DNA of 64,000 nt, taken from contig CM059585.1 of the NCBI GenBank assembly GCA_030407085.1, positions 3,295,001-3,359,000 of the forward strand, written 5' to 3'. Shown piece by piece: positions 59,513 to 64,000 of the stretch (position 1 is the first letter of the stretch; each line of letters opens with the position of its first letter). Source of the DNA: Trichopria drosophilae. Its lineage: Eukaryota; Arthropoda; Insecta; Hymenoptera; Diapriidae. Position numbers and translations under genes: made by a program. The notes under the pieces were generated by a model. It did no database searches. It saw only the letters and a list, made by a program, of their open reading frames with translations, and was not told the origin of the DNA.

Positions 59513-59562
59513 CTCAAATCTTTCTATAGACCCGGGCCTTTCTAAAGCTTAATCCGGCCCTG
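59513..59562. mobile_element. Right terminus of the hAT element
   Basis: The sequence ends ctaaagcttaatccggccctg, i.e. CAGGGCCGGATTAAGC on the other strand, a typical hAT terminus with 5'-CAG. It lies about 100 bp past the transposase remnant. No matching left end is visible upstream, so the copy is 5' truncated. Confidence 0.6.
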
Positions 59563-62219
59563 GCAGTAGTCGTATGCAGCAAAACGGTTTGTCGCAGTTT
59601 ATTGCATTTCGGACGTATTATTTCATGAGAATGGAGACAGTTTGTGAATGTAACGAATACGTCAAAAACGTGATATGCAATAAAACCAGATATCTCAAAA
59701 ACCCGACACACAAAAATGGAAGAAAAAAAGATGATGTTTTTGAGAAAATTATTTTTCAATTTTTGTCAATTTCATTATTGGATATCAATAAAGTACCAAT
59801 AACACAGTTATATGCATGAGGAATAATAGTAAAATATTAAAAACTTTAGAAAATACACCATTTTTAAAATGTTTTATACCATTTTTTGAACTTAGCGGAT
59901 TTTATGATTTTAAATTGCGCATAACTCAGAAAAAATTGTTTTTTTTTTCATAAAACAAAAAAGTACGGGTCTCCTTATTTGCCCTAAAGAACAACATAGT
60001 TCATGGAAAACAATTTTCGAGATGTCAACATTTTACCCCTGCCCGATTTGAAATGGAATCGGTCTTATGCTATTCGTCTCTTTTTTTGATAAAATAACAT
60101 CTTACATTATAACCAAATCAAGTCATTACGCCTAGTATAGAAGAAATAAACGGTACGGTCATATTATGATAGAAACATTCAAATTGGTCTGTATAAATGT
60201 CACTGAAACGACATGTCCAAATCAACTAAAAAGTTATTTTCTAGAGTAACAATTAAGAATTTCAAATTGTTAATTGAGTTTCTAATGTTATGCAGTACAC
60301 ATGAAAATGCTGTAATGACAATTTGCACGTGACACCAGGGAAATATAAACACAAAATCGTGCTAAAACACGTGTTGCTATTTATACAGTGCAAGGTTTAT
60401 TGTTTGGCAAACCCATGATTTATTATCAAGAGGCTTTACGCTTTCATGTAACACAGAATTGCATTTTGCTTGTTCAGATAAATGTTGAACACTATACAAA
60501 ATATTTGGAAAATTTACTTACAAAAGTATGGCAATTTTTCTATGCGTGAAAAATATACCATAACATGTTTTAAAATTATCCAAATACGGGTATGGGATTT
60601 TTTCCACATTTTGAAATCATTCTGAAATCTTTTTTATTTTGCAGTCTGGGAAGCGATCGCCTCTGAAGTTCGTCAAGACATTTTTCGTAAAGATTGTCCA
60701 GAATTCAGATGTTTATTTCAATGAAACTGCAGGCAAAATCGTTTTCAGATTACTGCTCCACCTAGTGCTCAAAGTCCCTACTGAAAATTTATTCAAAATC
60801 ATATGATAAAACCATATGAGATTTTTATTATTTCAACAGATCTAAGGAGATTTTTAAGTAATTTTTTATATTACTGTTATTTCTTATAATATTTTGGTAA
60901 ATTGCGTGAAAATTTGTTCGAATCATCTGAGATGCTAAAGAAATATTAAAAATCTCATATGAACTAGAGATAATTTAAATATTCGACTTTATTTTTTATT
61001 ACACTCTATAAGAATATGAACTATTTGTGCAATTTTTCTTACTGCTATAATCAAAAAGGAAAATTACCATATCCATATGAAAAATGTATGGAAAATTATA
61101 GGTTATTTGGGACAAAAACGTATAGGACCATTCTAGTAGATTTTTCTAACAGTGTGTTCTTTCACTTACTTTGCTCAGTTTCAACCGAAAAATAGATTCT
61201 GTCCCTCACATTACCATTCTTTACAGTTTTGTATTTGATATTCCTAACTTTTCTCAAAATTAACTAAAACAATATAAATAATTAGTTTTTACTTACGTTA
61301 ATAACAGTTATTTCCTTTGTTTCGGGATTGTTTATACTGTTTCGAAGGTAAAATAGTGATTATTTTATTTGCCGTAAAGAATTTAATGTAATTTTGTCAC
61401 TAATGTTTTTTAATTTCTTATAAATATAATAACATTTTATGTAGGTTTTTTCACTATTATCTAACAATAATTTAAAAGCAGGGTTTACGACCAACTATAA
61501 TGTTAAATGTTCACACCACAAGAGAAAAAAAATTCTCAATAAGAGGAAAATCCCTTTAGAAAAAGGGGGGGGGGGCATTGACCTCAACGATTTGGATCCT
61601 ACTGATCCCTCTTCAGGAGGTTGATCATAAATGATGAAATCGTTTATTATTTTCTTGTGAAAATCGAGTATACCGATTTCGAAAATGCCAATTTCTTGTT
61701 AACTTCCGAATAGTTTGGCATTTTTTACGTTCATATTCTGTTTCTTGTTTAAATTAAAACGAATAAAAAATTGTCAAATTTAAAGCTAGATTCAATTTTA
61801 TAGAAAATAAATATAAGGATAAAATTGATAATTTTTAACTACGACCTAGTTTACTTTTTTGAACTAGATAACATTGGTTAACAGTATTTCTGTAGTAAAC
61901 ATTATTGTGTTTTGTATCCTTTAATATTGATAATCATTTAATAAGTTTGAATTTAATTTAACTGAATAACAATAATCCGTATAATTTTCGATTTAATTCA
62001 CAAACAATTATGTTTAAGTCATAAAATTAATATTTAAGCTACGTATTATGTTTTCGACTGATTATAAGGAAAAATAGGTATTGATTTAAAAATAAGTAAA
62101 AAAATATAACATCAAAAAATGGACCTCCTATTTTGTAAACTAGGCAATAACTGGTAATAACTAGACACAAATCCTAAAATCAGTAATTTGTTACGAAACT
62201 CTGTACATGTGGATACAAT
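59563..62219. other. A+T-rich stretch without supported gene
   Basis: No repeat structure or gene that I can defend, apart from a short exon-like open stretch at 60644-60806 and a run of 12 G at about 61565-61576. Confidence 0.45.
60644..60806 (+). other. Exon-like open segment of unknown identity
   Basis: Directly after an acceptor-like tttttattttgcag, one frame stays open for 54 codons (SGKRSPLKFVKTFFVKIVQN onward) to a TGA, with no ATG at its start. A second frame reads WEAIASEVRQDIF before a stop. Neither can be assigned to a family by eye. It may be a decayed exon or chance. Confidence 0.2.
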
Positions 62220-62431
62220 TACAATAGAGTCTCGTTAAATTTGTTTGTCGCCGCCCTCTTTTTCCCCCACCTTGCGCTCTGGGGCTTCTGGAAGGGCTTG
62301 CTGTGACGTCACGAACGTAACGCGACTGAGGTGAGTGGGAGAAGCGGCGCTCCCCTTCTTTTGACAAATATAAGGAGACGGGAGGGGAAGGCGAGGAACC
62401 CAGCGGGCAAATAAACCGGGACTTTACTGTA
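62220..62431. mobile_element. GC-rich MITE with imperfect TA-bounded TIRs
   Basis: The left end tacaatagagtctcgttaaa and the right end taaaccgggactttactgta are imperfect inverted copies beginning with TA. The interior is GC-rich (ccgccctctttttccccc) in an otherwise A+T-rich region. The minus-strand open frame at 62191-62487 is only a reading of this element. Confidence 0.55.
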
Positions 62432-62609
62432 AATGGATTAAAACTCACTGATTTGTCCAAAAATCCTACCTGACAAATATTCCGCAAAATTATTCAAAAT
62501 ATTTATAAAATAAATAGATGTGGATTGGAGAAGGGCGCATATATCAAACTCGACGAATTGTTTACATTCCTTAGTGTATATTGTTTATATTTCTTGCCCG
62601 CAGTTCTTG

Positions 62610-62880
62610 GAAAAATTGGTATAATAACATCACTCTTTTTCGTCCGTTTATAATTATATTGTTTTCTGCCGTTAGTGACCATAGAATCTGATTAAAGTAT
62701 GCTAAGCATTTCAGGAAAATAATGAAGAAAACCTGTGCTAAGCATATAAACTCCTACGCAATAATTGAAAATATTAACGACAATAATAACGATAGCAGTG
62801 ATGGTGATGATGAGGGTGATGAATATCAGGATGACGATGATATGCGGATTATACTCTTAAAGCTGCTGAACAAAGTTTAA
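62610..62880 (+). repeat. Dispersed repeat with acidic exon-like segment, copy 2
   Basis: gctaagcatttcag precedes an open acidic stretch (ATG at 62722, MKKTCAKHINSYAIIENIND, then Asp-, Asn- and Gly-rich residues, stop at 62880; 52 codons). Homologous to 50528-50800 on the other strand, including about 100 bp upstream of the acceptor-like site (ataacatca, gtttataattatatt, gtgaccat). Unknown protein. Confidence 0.45.
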
Positions 62881-63601
62881 TCTTTTTCATAATAAACGCT
62901 CAAAAAATGTAATTTCCGAAACTATAAAAAAATGGATAACAACTGAATACAAACTGCATAAAAAGTGTCCAGACAATTTTTACGTTATTGTAAAAAAAAA
63001 ACATAATATTACCTAAATTATCATCTAGAAACTAGACAAAAAAGTATTTAGGTTGTTCGTATTAAATATTTTGAGTAGTTTTTTGCAGAAACAGAAACTG
63101 TCCACACTTAATATCTAAATAAAGTATCGCATGATAATCCATGGTCTTGTTACATTTTCTATGGAAAACTGGCTACATTGTATTATTCACAAACTAGTCA
63201 GCACTTAAGTTCATTTGCCAAAAAATGGCTAATATTTAGACTAATTTTCTACCGACTGTCCATTAAATGAGTTTTGACACTGAATTTTTTATTATAATAA
63301 TTTTGTTATTCATGGATCCATTTTGGGTCGGGGGAGGGGAGGGGAGGTATATGCATGAAACTCTATGGAGAATGACTTTAAATTTAAGGCACATACATGA
63401 CATTTTTTGTGTACATTAAATTTAAGGTCTGACATTACAAGTCGTTTAATTAAACTGCGTCAAATTAAAAGAATTTACATAATTTTCATTTAGAATAAAC
63501 TTTTTTTGGAAGATTTTCTCACCCTTGGTATTGTGTTTACACTAGATTTAAATATTTCTTCATTTCATGTGACATTTGTAAGAATGAGAATAACAATTTT
63601 A

Positions 63602-63858
63602 ATTATTTTATGTAGCATATTATGTTGATACATGCTAATGAATTTATCTATCATGAAGCGAAAATGGAGGTCGGTACTAAGTCCTTCACACGAATTTTAA
63701 ATGCGGGATTCGATTGTGTCAAACCGGCCAAATTAGGCAACAGCAGTATAGGATATCCTTGCCATATCATATGTTTCAGGGTTCATTATGTAATCTTGCT
63801 AAAACAAGAAAGTGACCTATGTCAGTATTATCATCTTATTATAGTAACTCATTTTTAA
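63602..63858 (+). other. Exon-like open frame near the right edge, unknown
   Basis: An acceptor-like attttatgtag at about 63615 is followed by a frame that stays open for about 80 codons (MLIHANEFIYHEAKMEVGT onward; ATG at 63622, stop by 63858). Base composition rises to a more coding-like level between 63650 and 63780. No domain is recognised. It could be an exon of a gene that continues to the right, or nothing. Confidence 0.2.
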
Positions 63859-64000
63859 ATCAGAATGCAATTATGCCTTTGTTGTAGCTTAATTGTTAAT
63901 AAGTGTGCAGAAAGATGTTGTTATACTTTGTAAAAAACTAATGGACTTGATTACACACAAGTAAACTAGGAGTGAACATTGAATTACTAAATTGTTAGTG

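Noticed and set aside
62191..62487. 98-codon minus-strand open frame
   Set aside because: Covers the GC-rich inverted-repeat element at 62220-62431; composition artefact.

Overview
The window looks like nuclear DNA of an insect, plausibly a hymenopteran. It is A+T-rich, its genes carry many short GT-AG introns, it is full of small inverted-repeat transposons (MITEs), and its genes are animal ones: short gastrulation, MRP4-type ABC transporters and the ESCRT-III subunit CHMP6. Family assignments come from reading translated exons by eye; no search was run, so the order of insect is an inference.

Layout. (1) 1-18226, plus strand: the 3' part of short gastrulation (sog, chordin), entered in the middle of its first VWC domain at 4079. 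An 11.1-kb intron follows, then five exons with the CHRD repeats and VWC2-4, stop at 18226. Earlier exons must lie left of the window. The big intron holds a divergent ~165-bp satellite-like array, two degenerate low-complexity tracts in opposite orientation and a CACGTGA cluster. (2) 22754-47153, minus strand: three complete tandem ABCC4/MRP4-like genes (22754-28643, 32426-37902, 41074-47153) of 1,367, 1,382 and 1,318 codons, with nearly identical exon plans. sog and the first transporter are tail to tail. (3) 47154-54601: a gene-free block of nested palindromic transposons. (4) 54602-55504, plus strand: complete three-exon CHMP6/Vps20. (5) 55505-64000: more MITEs, a broken hAT transposase, and a few exon-like stretches I cannot assign.

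The two observations I rate highest are in the transporter array. In all three genes the intron after the same glutamine codon reads in frame only if it starts with GA instead of GT (CAG|GAAAGTAT, a perfect extended donor except for +2) and ends in AG: an apparent GA-AG intron shared by three paralogues. Second, the third gene keeps a full-length open frame while its nucleotide-binding motifs have decayed: LSAEQ, an Arg for the H-loop His, GARDSGKC, FSPGK and VEEDT. This suggests a retained transporter-like protein with impaired or altered ATP hydrolysis.

The genes share no evident pathway: sog encodes an extracellular BMP antagonist, the ABCC proteins are membrane exporters, and CHMP6 acts in endosomal membrane remodelling. 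The linkage is positional; only the ABCC trio is a true cluster, made by tandem duplication.
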